Shown here: positions 42,456-51,569 of the stretch, piece by piece
How positions within the stretch are numbered: position 1 is the stretch's first letter
Layout of the letters: each line of letters begins with the position of its first letter
Origin: Bog-159 sp049511415
GTDB taxonomy: Bacteria; Acidobacteriota; Terriglobia; Bryobacterales; Bryobacteraceae
Direction: 5' to 3'
NCBI GenBank assembly: GCA_049511415.1
Contig: JBEKYC010000012.1
Coordinates: forward strand, 1 to 64,000
Length of the DNA stretch: 64,000 nt
Made by a program: the position numbers and the translations under genes
The notes under the pieces: model-generated
Told to the model about the DNA's origin: nothing
The model's input: only the letters and a program-made list of their open reading frames with translations
Database searches by the model: none

Positions 42456-44030
42456 ATGTGGTTTGCATCGCCCCGCTGGCTCCTGGCAATCGCGTTCGCG
42501 CTCATTGTGCCGGGGCTATTTTGGGGGCTACCGAGTGCTGTCACAGCGCAGGTCGACGCACCCGTGCCGCTGGGTCCCCTGTACTTTTTCGCGCAGTATC
42601 ACAATCCCCAGATTGACACGATTTATCCGGCCTTTCATCAGTTGCTGCTCTTGCCGTTGTATGCCGCGGCCATCGGTGTCTATTGGGTCATGGGCGGTAT
42701 TTCACATCTCTCATCCGCTTGGCCTTATGGGATGCATAATGTTTCCGCACTGTTTTCCGCTCTCATTTTGTTGAGCAACCTGGTCTCGGCCATGATGGGT
42801 TTGTGCATGCTGTACGTTGCCTGGCGCCTGGCCGCCCGCTCTAGGAGCTGGGGATGGACAGGAGTCTTAGTCGCGGCGACCAACGGCGTCTTCGTGTACT
42901 ATTGTAGAGTTGGGAATTTAGACATTCCTTATAACTTCTGGTGGGCCGTCGCACTTTTCTTCCTATGGAAGTATTTTTTTCAAGGCGCGACTTTTGCCGT
43001 TTCACTGCTGCCAGCCGCCATCGCTTCCGGCTGCGCCCTGGGATCCAAGGATCAGGCAGCGGGGCTGGTGTTAGGCGGCGGCCTCGCCATCATGTTATTC
43101 TCCACTCCTCAGGTCTCTTCGTTTGCCAAGCGGTTTTGTAACTCGGCGCTCTTCTCGTTTTGCTTTCTGACGTCGTACGCCGCCGTTGCGATTCTACCGC
43201 ACCCGCTCCGCTGGTGGTATCATCTTCTGTACATTCTGGCCGATGTAGCACCGACACCCATTCCTCGCTCTCCCTCCGGTGAATGGCAGACTCTCTTGCT
43301 CACCCTGGGCTGGCTGCTGAAAGTATTCACCATTCCCGTGCTGGCCTTAGCGGCCGCCGGCGCGGTCTTTCTTTTTCGTAAGCGCCGCGGACGGGAGTTT
43401 TGGGTGTTAGTGATTCCGCTACTTACTTACTATGTGGTTGCCGTCGCTCCGACGCGTGTCTTTTATCCACGGTTTACGATACCGTTCTTCATTCCGGTGT
43501 TGGTCTTAGTGATTCACGGGTCCGGCTTCCTGGCGGAGCGGTTCTTTGCCAGTCCCATGGCCCGGGTGGCATGGGCTACGGCGCTGATCACGTATCTGGC
43601 CGTCCAGACGGGCATGAGTTATGTGCCGGTCACCTACGCGCAGGTATTCGACATGAAGCGGCGGCTGGCCCAAGAGCTGCCCTCCGTGCTGTCTCCCGGC
43701 AGTCCGCTTCTGATCTCGCGGATGCAGTCTTATAACTTTCCGAACCTTGGTGTCTACGAGAGCTATCGGCTCATGATGCTGCCACAAGATCCGGTGGCCC
43801 CGCCCAGCCGCCACGCGGCGAACCTCTTGCATCCGTTGGAGTCTAGCGTGCCTTACTTCCTGTGGGGATCCGGTAACACGGGACTTCCCTGGAATCCGAT
43901 GGGCGACTACCCCAGGCTAACTGGTGACCTGGTTCGCGAATGGCGGTACCCGGGCTGGGTGAAGGACCATGTGCTGGTGCCTTGTATTTATGAGTTTGCG
44001 CTGTACCGCCGGACCGGTCCGCTACCGTGA
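42456..44030 (+). CDS. GT-C-like polytopic membrane protein
   Basis: About 524 residues from the ATG at 42456 (MWFASPRWLLAIAF), which opens with a membrane helix. The frame is open to 42375, but the extra 27 residues lack family character and overlap the divergent gene. About ten helices follow. The first loop contains TAQVDAPVPLGPLYFFAQYHNPQ rather than an obvious Asp-Glu pair, so the catalytic assignment is weaker than for the two other GT-C proteins here. It ends in a GTGA overlap with the next GT4 gene (44027-44030). Confidence 0.72.
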   Translation: MWFASPRWLLAIAFALIVPGLFWGLPSAVTAQVDAPVPLGPLYFFAQYHNPQIDTIYPAFHQLLLLPLYAAAIGVYWVMGGISHLSSAWPYGMHNVSALFSALILLSNLVSAMMGLCMLYVAWRLAARSRSWGWTGVLVAATNGVFVYYCRVGNLDIPYNFWWAVALFFLWKYFFQGATFAVSLLPAAIASGCALGSKDQAAGLVLGGGLAIMLFSTPQVSSFAKRFCNSALFSFCFLTSYAAVAILPHPLRWWYHLLYILADVAPTPIPRSPSGEWQTLLLTLGWLLKVFTIPVLALAAAGAVFLFRKRRGREFWVLVIPLLTYYVVAVAPTRVFYPRFTIPFFIPVLVLVIHGSGFLAERFFASPMARVAWATALITYLAVQTGMSYVPVTYAQVFDMKRRLAQELPSVLSPGSPLLISRMQSYNFPNLGVYESYRLMMLPQDPVAPPSRHAANLLHPLESSVPYFLWGSGNTGLPWNPMGDYPRLTGDLVREWRYPGWVKDHVLVPCIYEFALYRRTGPLP

Positions 44031-45229
44031 GCACCGTCTCCAGTCCGGTTCGCCTCGCGTATCTGCTGAGCCAATACCCGGCTATCAATCACGTTTTCAT
44101 GCTGCGGGAGGTACGGCTGCTTCGGCAGCTTGGTTTTGAAGTTCTGGTCTCGTCCCTCCGCACTCCGGATCGCGATGCCAGCTTAATGACAGCCGCCGAG
44201 AGGGCGGAGGCAGAGTCGACCCTTTACGTAAAGCGCTCCGGACTGGCGCGCCTGGCGGAGGCTCATCTTTACACTTTGCTTGCGCGTCCCGCCGCATATT
44301 GCGGTGGATTGGTCCGGGCGCTGCGGATTGCCGGCTGGCACGGTCTGTTCTATTTCGGCGAATCGGTGGTGGTAGGAGATTGGATGCGGCGGAACGGCTT
44401 GCCTCACGTACACACGCACTACGTCTCAACCGTCGGTCTGCTGGTGGCGCGGACGTTTCCAGTCACGTTGTCAATCACCTTTCACGGCCCCGCGGAATTT
44501 GAAAACGTGGCCGGCTCGCGGCTGCGTGAAAAAGTGGCGGCATCCTTGTTTTCGTGTGCCATCAGTCAATACGGCCTCAGTCAGTTGATGGCCGCCAACA
44601 GCCCCGCGGATTGGTCCAAGCTGGAGCTTACGCCGCTGGGAGTGGATACCGACGAGTTCCCGCCGCGGCCGTTCCGCCCGGAGCCAGCGCCATTTCAAAT
44701 CTTGTCGGTGGGGCGGCTGGCGCCGGTAAAAGGGCAGCACGTGCTGATCGCGGCCGCGGAACAGTTGGCAAAGAGCGGGCGGCGGTTCCGGGTTCGCCTG
44801 GCGGGCGATGGACCTGACCGGCCCGCGTTGATCGAAGACGTACGCAGACGGGGATTGCGGGAGTATGTCGTGTTTGAAGGAAATCTCAACCAGGATCAGT
44901 TGCGCGAACTCTACCGGGAGTCCGATGTCCTGGCGCTTTCCAGCTTTGCCGAGGGCCTGCCAGTGGTTCTGATGGAAGCCATGGCGATGGAGATTCCCTG
45001 TGTCGCTTCATGGGTGAATGGAATTCCCGAGATCATCACGCACGAAACAGATGGTCTGCTCGTGCCGCCGGGAGACGCGGCCGCGCTGGCCGGTTCCCTC
45101 GGCAGGCTGATGGATGATGCCGACCTACGGCGGGCATTGGGAGAGCGCGCCCGGCGCAAAATCGTCGAGAAATTCCACGTGCGCCGCAATACGGAGCGCC
45201 TGGCCGAAGTGTTCCGGCGCCGTCTGTAG
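44027..45229 (+). CDS. GT4-family glycosyltransferase (WcaL/AmsK-like)
   Basis: A 400-residue GT-B enzyme. The start of the conserved domain, YLLSQYPAINHVFMLREV, is the pattern of the WcaL/AmsK colanic-acid/amylovoran group. The donor domain has VGRLAPVKGQH and FAEGLPVVLMEAMAMEIP (E-x7-E). It starts with GTG coupled by GTGA to the membrane protein upstream. Its TAG stop abuts the TAG stop of the convergent FemAB-like gene with no spacer (45227-45232). Confidence 0.9.
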   Translation: MSTVSSPVRLAYLLSQYPAINHVFMLREVRLLRQLGFEVLVSSLRTPDRDASLMTAAERAEAESTLYVKRSGLARLAEAHLYTLLARPAAYCGGLVRALRIAGWHGLFYFGESVVVGDWMRRNGLPHVHTHYVSTVGLLVARTFPVTLSITFHGPAEFENVAGSRLREKVAASLFSCAISQYGLSQLMAANSPADWSKLELTPLGVDTDEFPPRPFRPEPAPFQILSVGRLAPVKGQHVLIAAAEQLAKSGRRFRVRLAGDGPDRPALIEDVRRRGLREYVVFEGNLNQDQLRELYRESDVLALSSFAEGLPVVLMEAMAMEIPCVASWVNGIPEIITHETDGLLVPPGDAAALAGSLGRLMDDADLRRALGERARRKIVEKFHVRRNTERLAEVFRRRL

Positions 45230-46270
45230 CTAGCGGGTTGGCGCGGACTCCTCAGCCGGTTCCGGCCCGCGGGTGGCGCGCATGCGGCCCAGGATGCGCT
45301 GCCTGGTTTCGAACATTTGCCGGGCGCCGTCACGAAGAAGGCGGATCACCTGGAAGCGCGATTTAGAGAACCAGGGCACCGAATAGGGCGTGCAGCCATA
45401 TTTCTCCTTGTAGCTTCCCCCGCCGCCCCAATCGTACAACTCCACGCCGCGTTCTCTCCAATACCGCATGGCGTACCACTGTATGGCCTCGTTGGGGCGC
45501 AGAATCTGCCCTGACCGCAAACTGGCATTACCCCAGAACTGCGCAACTTTTCGGAATCCCGGAAAAATACCGGTTGCTATGCAGTTTCCTTGCGGATCGC
45601 GCGCCCGCACCAGCAGCAGCCGCCCCGTTGGATCCAGATGCCGGATCAATGCGCGCACCCGTTCGCGATCGTAAGTGGGGGTCTTATTTTGCTTGGCGAA
45701 TACCTCTATGAGCTGCGTGTAAAACTCATCGGCGAATTCGATATCGTGGGCCTGCTCCAGGACGACGCCGCTCTTTTCCGCTTTGCGAATGCAGCGGCGG
45801 CAGGCGCTTTCCATGGACTGGAAGATGGCTTCTTCTGACTGCCGCAGATCGGTTGCATAGGAAACGTATTCACCGCAAACAAATCCCAGGCGGGCGCCAT
45901 CCTCTACGGTGAAGTGGGGATCGGAAATCTCCATATGGGCGCATTTGAGCGTTCCAAAGGCCAGACCCTCGATGGCCTCCAGCGCGGTCGACCGCGTGAC
46001 TCCAGGCGCCAGATTGAATCCCATGTAGGGCGTGGTCCAGCCCGGAAAGGAGCTGCCCAGGATTTTCAAGCCGAAACGCTGAACCAGCAGCCCGGTAAAA
46101 TAGCCCGCGATTTCGGTGCCGTCGCGCAGTTCCACTAGCAGCGGCCGCGCCTTTTGGGTCTCGGCCACGAAGCTCAGCCACTCGCGCGTTTGGAAGATTG
46201 TGCGATCCGCAAAACCGTCCAGCATGCGCTGGTCCACGGTCGCCGGATCGATCAGGCGGCACTTCAACAC
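45230..46270 (-). CDS. FemAB/GNAT-fold acyltransferase-like protein
   Basis: A 346-residue protein of the FemAB-like/BioF2-like GNAT group (GNAT_acetyltransf_6). Markers are FQTREWLSFVAETQKA, FPGWTTPYMGF, CRRCIRKAEKSGV, GRLLLVRARDPQGNCIATGIF, the WGNAS strand, RPNEAIQWYAMRYWRERG and YDWGGGGSYKEKYG. Relatives in exopolysaccharide loci are thought to add an acyl or aminoacyl group to sugar amines. Which donor is used cannot be told. It ends immediately against the GT4 gene and is divergent from the GNAT gene at 46315. Confidence 0.82.
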   Translation of the reverse strand: MLKCRLIDPATVDQRMLDGFADRTIFQTREWLSFVAETQKARPLLVELRDGTEIAGYFTGLLVQRFGLKILGSSFPGWTTPYMGFNLAPGVTRSTALEAIEGLAFGTLKCAHMEISDPHFTVEDGARLGFVCGEYVSYATDLRQSEEAIFQSMESACRRCIRKAEKSGVVLEQAHDIEFADEFYTQLIEVFAKQNKTPTYDRERVRALIRHLDPTGRLLLVRARDPQGNCIATGIFPGFRKVAQFWGNASLRSGQILRPNEAIQWYAMRYWRERGVELYDWGGGGSYKEKYGCTPYSVPWFSKSRFQVIRLLRDGARQMFETRQRILGRMRATRGPEPAEESAPTR

Positions 46271-46314
46271 TCAGTGGCAGGATATCATGAAGGGGTCAGC
46301 CCTGCCGGCGCGTC

Positions 46315-46944
46315 ATGCCTTCCGAAATTCGGTACCACCCTTTAGAACGTAGGCAGTTGGCAGCCGTGGTGGACTTGCAAAGCGCATTGCATGTGGCTTT
46401 TGCCGGGATCGAAAGCCGGCGGTTGTACCACGCCATCTGCCGGGATGCGCTCCGCGAGGGTGGCCGGGCCGTGTGCCTCGTCTGTGAAATCGACGGGATA
46501 GCCGCGGGATTTGTGGTGGCGTTCGTTCATGCGACGGCTTACTGGAAAGAGTTCTGTGTCCGGAGGCCGGCACTGGCGTTGCGGATTTTGGCCAGCCGGC
46601 TGTGGCGGAAGAGAGATCATACCGGCGCTGCCGGATCTGCCGCTTCGCCAGTCCCGGCGCTCGTTGATCCCGGCCCGGCGCCAGCCAGTTGGGCGGAATC
46701 CACCGATCGCATTGCGAAAATACAGTTTATTGGTGTGGCACCATTGTTTCGCGGGCGGGGCATCGCTTCGGAACTCTATCGGCGTTTGGCCATCCATCTG
46801 GGCGCACGCGGTCTCACGCGCATCGATGCCCGCATAGCTACTGACAATATCGCCAGCATCAAGCTGCACCACAACGCGGGATGGAAACTCTACCTCGATA
46901 GCGACGGTATTTTCGCTATATATCCGTTGACCCGGCCAGACTGA
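46315..46944 (+). CDS. GNAT-family N-acetyltransferase
   Basis: A 209-residue protein with the acetyl-CoA binding region FRGRGIASELYRRLAI (motif A, Q/RxxGxG/A) and the following ARIATDNIASIKLHHNAGW (motif B) typical of GNAT enzymes. It might acetylate a sugar amine or a small molecule. The 44-bp space to the divergent FemAB-like gene may contain both promoters. It ends 2 bp before the stop of the convergent ASST gene. Confidence 0.85.
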   Translation: MPSEIRYHPLERRQLAAVVDLQSALHVAFAGIESRRLYHAICRDALREGGRAVCLVCEIDGIAAGFVVAFVHATAYWKEFCVRRPALALRILASRLWRKRDHTGAAGSAASPVPALVDPGPAPASWAESTDRIAKIQFIGVAPLFRGRGIASELYRRLAIHLGARGLTRIDARIATDNIASIKLHHNAGWKLYLDSDGIFAIYPLTRPD

Positions 46945-46946
46945 AC

Positions 46947-49052
46947 CTACGTGGTCGGCGGTGCGTAAAGGTTAACCATCTGCCAGCCGCGGTAATGTTC
47001 GGGACCGGCTAAATTGAGGATTACGTTGGCGGTGCCGAGTTGCGGCACGGGTGGAACCGGCCCGACCTCCATGCTGTCACCATTGGTGGTATCCAACTTG
47101 ATGAGTATCACCGGATTCTCAAAGAAATAGTTCCCGTTCGACAAGAGCTCGGCACTTCCCATCGCGGTCGAGTATGCGCCCAGGTCGACGCTGACTCCGT
47201 TGCTCGGCACCTCAACCGTAAATGCGGTTTCATTGAAGCTCACCGCCATTCCGCGGCTATTGCAATCATTGGGCTTGCAGTCGCTGCCCAAACCGGGCAC
47301 ACCACCCGTGCTGACGCCTGGATCCGAGATACGGGTGTCGCCGTTGTCGAAAATGGTTACCGGGCCTTTGCCGCCGTTTTCGATTCCGACTTCGTGTTGG
47401 TGCGAGAACCAAGGCCAAGGATCGTTATACGTGTTCGTGAAAGTGAAATCCCCGCTGGGACCCATGCGCCACACCACGTATCCCGTGCCAGTCATGTCCC
47501 GATAATCGATTTCCATGACCCAGTCCTGGTGACGGGATGACCAGATAATGTCTCCCGGCTGTGTCGTCGAGGCCCCGCTGTTAGGCCAGTAATACAGACT
47601 ATTGGCGTGCAGCCAGTCATGCGCCAAAGGCGCGATGCTGCCGGGAGTCAAAAGGAACATGGGAGGACAGCCGGCGGTGTCGCTTCCACAGGTTTCCGCC
47701 AGTACCGCGGTACGGCTGACCGGAAGCTTTTTGTAGCCATTGCCGCCCTGCGTTGGAGCAAAGGAGTCCCAATACCAGAGGACCTGCCAGTTGGTATCCA
47801 GGACCAGGATCATATCGCCGATAACATCCACGGGCAAGCCGCTGGTGTCGCCCTGGGTTCCGGCGGGAAAGATCTTTTCCGCATCAATCAGAACGGCGGT
47901 ATAGCCGTTAGGCAGCGTCTGGATGGCGTCGTGATGAAAAGCGCCGGTACATGCGGCCCCAACCGGCGGGGGACTTGGAAGAGCGCGGCACGACCCTCCA
48001 TCCACGGCGCCCAACGCCGTGAGCTGCTGCTGGATGATGCCCATATTGGTTTCGCGGACGATGTTGCCCGCCAGGTCGATTTGGCGTAAAAGCTGTCCGT
48101 TGGTGATTGTGGGGTCCCAGGAAATATCATTCTGCATGGTGATAAAGCCCCCGCCGGGCAGCGGACGGGTCATCACGTCGTTGTTCGTGAGGTCGGGCGA
48201 GTTGTAGTACCAAATGATATTGCCGGTCAGGTCGGTAGCCACATCCGGATAATTGGAATTCACGCCGCCGCCTGGCTCGAGCAGGTTGTGCAGGAGGACC
48301 GGCTCGCTTGTATCGGTCGGAATCCCGTTCGTGGGGACCTTGAGTGTGAATTTCGGAAAATGAATGCCAGTCGGGAGAGCGCCTGTTGTAAAGCTTAGGG
48401 TCGGCCCGTTGGTCGTGGTGCCCTTGGTCATGGTTTGGGCGTACACACTGTACGTTGTGCTGGGATACATGCCGCCAAGCTCAAACGTAACCGATGCAGG
48501 GGGGTGACAGCCAACCCAATTTGTCAGGGTTACGGGGGCGGATCCGGACACCGGCTGAAACGCAGCGCGCATGGTGCTCCCGGCAGGACAGGAGGGCGCG
48601 CTGAACAGGAACACCACAGAGTTAGCGGTGGGAGCCACGGCTGGATGGCCGTCACTCACTATGGGCGTCACCGTAAACGCCACCGTCTTCGAAGCCGATT
48701 GGCCGGAAGAAAAATCCTTGGCGACAACCTGGAGTTCATAGGCGCCCTCAATGTTCGTGGGCATCCATAGGAAAGGCAGAGCCGTCCACAAGCCGCCGCT
48801 GAGAGTACCAACATTAAAATCCTTGACCAGAACGAACTGGCTCGAATTCGGAGCGCGAATATTAAACTGAAACGTCAGGGGACCCGTGCCGGAGTCCGTG
48901 GCGGTCGCCGTCCAGGTGATCACCGCGCCAATCGGTTGCGGAGGTTGCAGTGATGAGGTCAAGGAGAGCCCCGAAACGCCCCCGAAAAGTGGCGCGCCGA
49001 GGGCCCAAGACATCGCCAACAGGCAGAAAAACGAGGCTAACGGAGTTTTCAA
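46947..49052 (-). CDS. Aryl-sulfate sulfotransferase (ASST)-family exported protein
   Basis: A 701-residue protein with a signal peptide (residues 1-25, PLASFFCLLAMSWALG) and an Ig-like N-terminal domain (about 35-130). A six-bladed-propeller ASST domain follows, with NIIWYYNSPD, GAFHHDAIQTLPNGYTAV, HDWLHANSLYYW, SRHQDWVMEID and WFSHQHEVGI. The conserved His residues match the PAPS-independent ASST family, which moves sulfate from phenolic sulfates to phenols through a sulfo-histidine. It acts in the periplasm or outside. Its promoter (TTGACA, 18 bp, TATAGT) is recognisable. It is a divergent paralogue of the gene at 49455. Confidence 0.88.
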   Translation of the reverse strand: MKTPLASFFCLLAMSWALGAPLFGGVSGLSLTSSLQPPQPIGAVITWTATATDSGTGPLTFQFNIRAPNSSQFVLVKDFNVGTLSGGLWTALPFLWMPTNIEGAYELQVVAKDFSSGQSASKTVAFTVTPIVSDGHPAVAPTANSVVFLFSAPSCPAGSTMRAAFQPVSGSAPVTLTNWVGCHPPASVTFELGGMYPSTTYSVYAQTMTKGTTTNGPTLSFTTGALPTGIHFPKFTLKVPTNGIPTDTSEPVLLHNLLEPGGGVNSNYPDVATDLTGNIIWYYNSPDLTNNDVMTRPLPGGGFITMQNDISWDPTITNGQLLRQIDLAGNIVRETNMGIIQQQLTALGAVDGGSCRALPSPPPVGAACTGAFHHDAIQTLPNGYTAVLIDAEKIFPAGTQGDTSGLPVDVIGDMILVLDTNWQVLWYWDSFAPTQGGNGYKKLPVSRTAVLAETCGSDTAGCPPMFLLTPGSIAPLAHDWLHANSLYYWPNSGASTTQPGDIIWSSRHQDWVMEIDYRDMTGTGYVVWRMGPSGDFTFTNTYNDPWPWFSHQHEVGIENGGKGPVTIFDNGDTRISDPGVSTGGVPGLGSDCKPNDCNSRGMAVSFNETAFTVEVPSNGVSVDLGAYSTAMGSAELLSNGNYFFENPVILIKLDTTNGDSMEVGPVPPVPQLGTANVILNLAGPEHYRGWQMVNLYAPPTT

Positions 49053-49131
49053 TGAAATCTCCTAAGAATCATAATTTCCGGCCCGCCAATTCAACTGTTG
49101 CGTAAACAATCCGGCCGGACAGATCTATTCA

Positions 49132-49161
49132 ACTATAGGGTGGCTCTGTAAAACCTGTCAA
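49132..49161 (-). promoter_or_regulatory. Sigma70-like promoter of the minus-strand ASST gene
   Basis: Read on the minus strand: TTGACA (49161-49156), an 18-bp spacer, then TATAGT (49137-49132). Five of six -10 positions and all six -35 positions match the sigma70 consensus. It lies about 80 bp before the ATG at 49052. Confidence 0.8.
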
Positions 49162-49267
49162 ATCAACATCCAGTAGTACCATGGCAGCCAGCAAATGGCC
49201 CACGAAGAGAAGGCGTTGGATCTAGCGGTTTCGATTTCTTTCTAGTACTGCCCTATCCGTTAATGGT

Positions 49268-49297
49268 TTGACACCTGTTCGAACCCCTCAATATACT
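49268..49297 (+). promoter_or_regulatory. Sigma70-like promoter of the plus-strand ASST gene
   Basis: TTGACA (49268-49273), an 18-bp spacer, then TATACT (49292-49297). The expected start of transcription is near 49304, leaving a leader of about 150 bases before the TTG start at 49455. The -10 box lies within a palindrome (CCTCA at 49286-49290, TGAGG at 49297-49301), a possible operator. Confidence 0.8.
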
Positions 49298-49454
49298 GAG
49301 GTTTCCGTATCAATCTCCGGTGTTGTGCTGTTTCCGTTATGCGGAGGTTAGGTACCGGTACGGGCGAAGTTTACTTCCCATGCGCAGGGCTTGGATAATA
49401 AAGTGCGCGCGCCCTGAAACCACGAATCCGGCTCTTTTGGAAAGAGGCAACTGA

Positions 49455-51530
49455 TTGAAGCGATTAAACTTTTTTTATGCGGCAGGCATGCTGGCCCTGA
49501 TTGCCGCAGCTCCCTTGTCCGCCACGGTGACGATCGCGTCCATGACGCCTTCAGTGGCGTCTCCACAACCATTGGGCACCCCGATCACCTGGAAGGTCAC
49601 GGCCACCGACTCCAGTTCAAATACGCTGACGTTCCGGTTCAGCGTTGCGAATTCCAGCGGAACGCTGCTTACGACAAGCGACTATAACCTGGGCACAAGT
49701 TCAGCCGGCGTTTGGACTTCCGAACCCTTCGTGTGGAATACCATTGCGGGCGAAGGATACTACATCGTTCAGGTGATCGCAAAAGATTTTGTCACGGGCG
49801 AATCGGCTACCAAGACGGCCTCGTACGAGCTGGGGTCGCGGGTCACGGGGGGCACGGCCGTGGTGCACAGCAGCGCCAATACCCTGGTCGCGATATTCAG
49901 CGCGCCGGCGTGCACCAAGGGGAGCACCATGAATGTGGCTTTTTACCCCACGAGCAGCCCCACGTCAATTAACTACACCAACACGCTGTCGTGTAACGGC
50001 TCGACCAGTATGAATTTTTATGTTGCCGGTATGTTGCCGACGACCGCATATACGATGTATTCCCAAACCATGACCGGCAGCAAAACCGTCGATGGCACCA
50101 AGCTCAGCTTTAGCACGCACGCGCTGCCCTCCAAGGTGCTGGGCGGCTATTTCCCCACGTTTACCCAGTCGATTGCGCCTCCGGCGGGCGATCCCAATCC
50201 CATGCTGCTGTGGGCGTTCACGAAAATCATCGTTCCGGTCGCCACGGATCTGAACGGCAATATCATGTGGTATTACGGTAACGGTTTGGGTACTCTCTTG
50301 CTGCGCCCGGTCGTTGGCGCCAGCGGCACGACCATGCTGACGATCCAAAACGGCAAGTCGTGGGACTCGTCCAACTCGGTGCAGCAACTCCTGGAGGAGG
50401 TCGATTTGGCCGGTAATCTGGTGCACCAGACTAACACCGGCATCATCTCCAATCAGCTCGTGGCTTTGGGCGCGACGGATGCGGTTCCTTGCGGCCAGAT
50501 CGTCCAGCCGGCCAAGGTCGGGGATGCCTGTCTGAACGATTTTCACCACGATGCCATCCGTCTGCCGAATGGCTACACGGCTTTCATGGCGCACGTCGAA
50601 AAGCTCTTCCCGGCCGGAACTCAGGGACATGCGGGTAGCGATCCGGTGGACATTCTCAGTGAGATGGTGATCGTGCTAAACACCAACTGGGAAGTGACCT
50701 GGTACTACGATGCTTTCAACGAACTGAACATCAACCGTACCGCCCCGCTGGGCGAAACCTGCTCGGCTGGCTCGTCGGATTGCCCCACGGATCTTTTTCT
50801 CTCCACCTCATGCAATGACTGGACGCATGCCAACACCGTGGATTACGTGGCGGCATCTTCAAATGCCGACTACGGCGACTTCCTGGTTTCCATGCGGGAT
50901 CAGGACCAGGTGATCCGGGTGCACTATAACAACGGCGCCGGCAGTTGTGCGCCCACGGCTCCGAGCTGCATTGTGTGGACCATGGGGCCACCGGACGATC
51001 TGCCCCAGAGCAATTTCATGTTCAGCAACATATACAACGATGCGTGGCCCTGGTTTTCGCACCAGCACGACGTAACTTACGCCAGCAGTGGTCTCTCGAA
51101 GACGATCAATGGCCAGACCGGTCCGCTGCTCACCATCTTCGATAACGGCAATACCCGCTATTCGGTGCCGCCGCTGGGCCTGGGCACTGCATGCGACTCC
51201 GGCCCCTACGACGACTGCTACAGCCGCGGTATGGCTTTGATGGTCACAGTGGAACCGGTCGGCGACTGCGCGACTTCCTGCACTCAAGGGACGGTAGTGC
51301 CGATACTCTCGCAGAGTCTCGGGATGCAAAGCACCGCATTAGGCGGCGCCCAGGTTCTGTCGAACGGGAACTATTTCTACCAGAGCGGCATTTCAAACGT
51401 GAACACCCAGGCCATTGAGATCCTGCCCGGCACGCCTCCCACCGGCACTCAGGTGATGAACGTGCAATCGGTGGATTACTCTTATCGTGGCTGGCAGATG
51501 CCGAATCTGTACAATCCGCCAACTCTGTAA
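49455..51530 (+). CDS. Aryl-sulfate sulfotransferase (ASST)-family exported protein, paralogue
   Basis: A 691-residue paralogue of the ASST at 46947, with the same plan: signal peptide (MKRLNFFYAAGMLALIAAAPLSA region), Ig-like domain (SPQPLGTPITWKVTATDSS), then the propeller with NIMWYYGNG, DFHHDAIRLPNGYTAF, CNDWTHANTVDYV, SMRDQDQVIRVHYN and WFSHQHDVTY. The start codon is TTG with AGAGG seven bases before. In the first copy the strand reads SRHQDW while here it reads SMRDQD, so one His of the active-site region is replaced. This may alter activity or substrate. The ends PNLYNPPTL and VNLYAPPTT confirm the shared origin of the pair. Confidence 0.88.
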   Translation: MKRLNFFYAAGMLALIAAAPLSATVTIASMTPSVASPQPLGTPITWKVTATDSSSNTLTFRFSVANSSGTLLTTSDYNLGTSSAGVWTSEPFVWNTIAGEGYYIVQVIAKDFVTGESATKTASYELGSRVTGGTAVVHSSANTLVAIFSAPACTKGSTMNVAFYPTSSPTSINYTNTLSCNGSTSMNFYVAGMLPTTAYTMYSQTMTGSKTVDGTKLSFSTHALPSKVLGGYFPTFTQSIAPPAGDPNPMLLWAFTKIIVPVATDLNGNIMWYYGNGLGTLLLRPVVGASGTTMLTIQNGKSWDSSNSVQQLLEEVDLAGNLVHQTNTGIISNQLVALGATDAVPCGQIVQPAKVGDACLNDFHHDAIRLPNGYTAFMAHVEKLFPAGTQGHAGSDPVDILSEMVIVLNTNWEVTWYYDAFNELNINRTAPLGETCSAGSSDCPTDLFLSTSCNDWTHANTVDYVAASSNADYGDFLVSMRDQDQVIRVHYNNGAGSCAPTAPSCIVWTMGPPDDLPQSNFMFSNIYNDAWPWFSHQHDVTYASSGLSKTINGQTGPLLTIFDNGNTRYSVPPLGLGTACDSGPYDDCYSRGMALMVTVEPVGDCATSCTQGTVVPILSQSLGMQSTALGGAQVLSNGNYFYQSGISNVNTQAIEILPGTPPTGTQVMNVQSVDYSYRGWQMPNLYNPPTL

Positions 51531-51567
51531 GAGAGCATCGTGGGGCAGCCCGTCTGCCCCACCTCTC
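51531..51567. terminator. Bidirectional hairpin between convergent genes
   Basis: A perfect 9-bp stem (GTGGGGCAG 51540-51548, CTGCCCCAC 51554-51562) with a 5-base loop, flanked by GAGAG and CTCTC that can extend it around a 4-base bulge. It fills the 39-bp gap between the convergent ASST and sulfotransferase stops. It lacks a U tract but is well placed as a transcription barrier in both directions. Confidence 0.65.
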
Positions 51568-51569
51568 GC

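Larger units (their letters stand above)
49053..49454. other. Divergent regulatory region between two ASST genes
   Basis: This 402-bp region holds back-to-back sigma70-like promoters for the two ASST paralogues, a short palindrome over the plus-strand -10 box, and the 16-base sequence AATAAAGTGCGCGCGC (49397-49412), which recurs at 59392-59407. A weak reading frame on the minus strand crosses it but has no ribosome-binding site and covers the promoters, so it is not called. Confidence 0.7.

Noticed and set aside
49348..49572. 74-codon minus-strand frame across the ASST promoter region
   Set aside because: It overlaps the start of the plus-strand ASST gene and its leader, and shows no coding signals.
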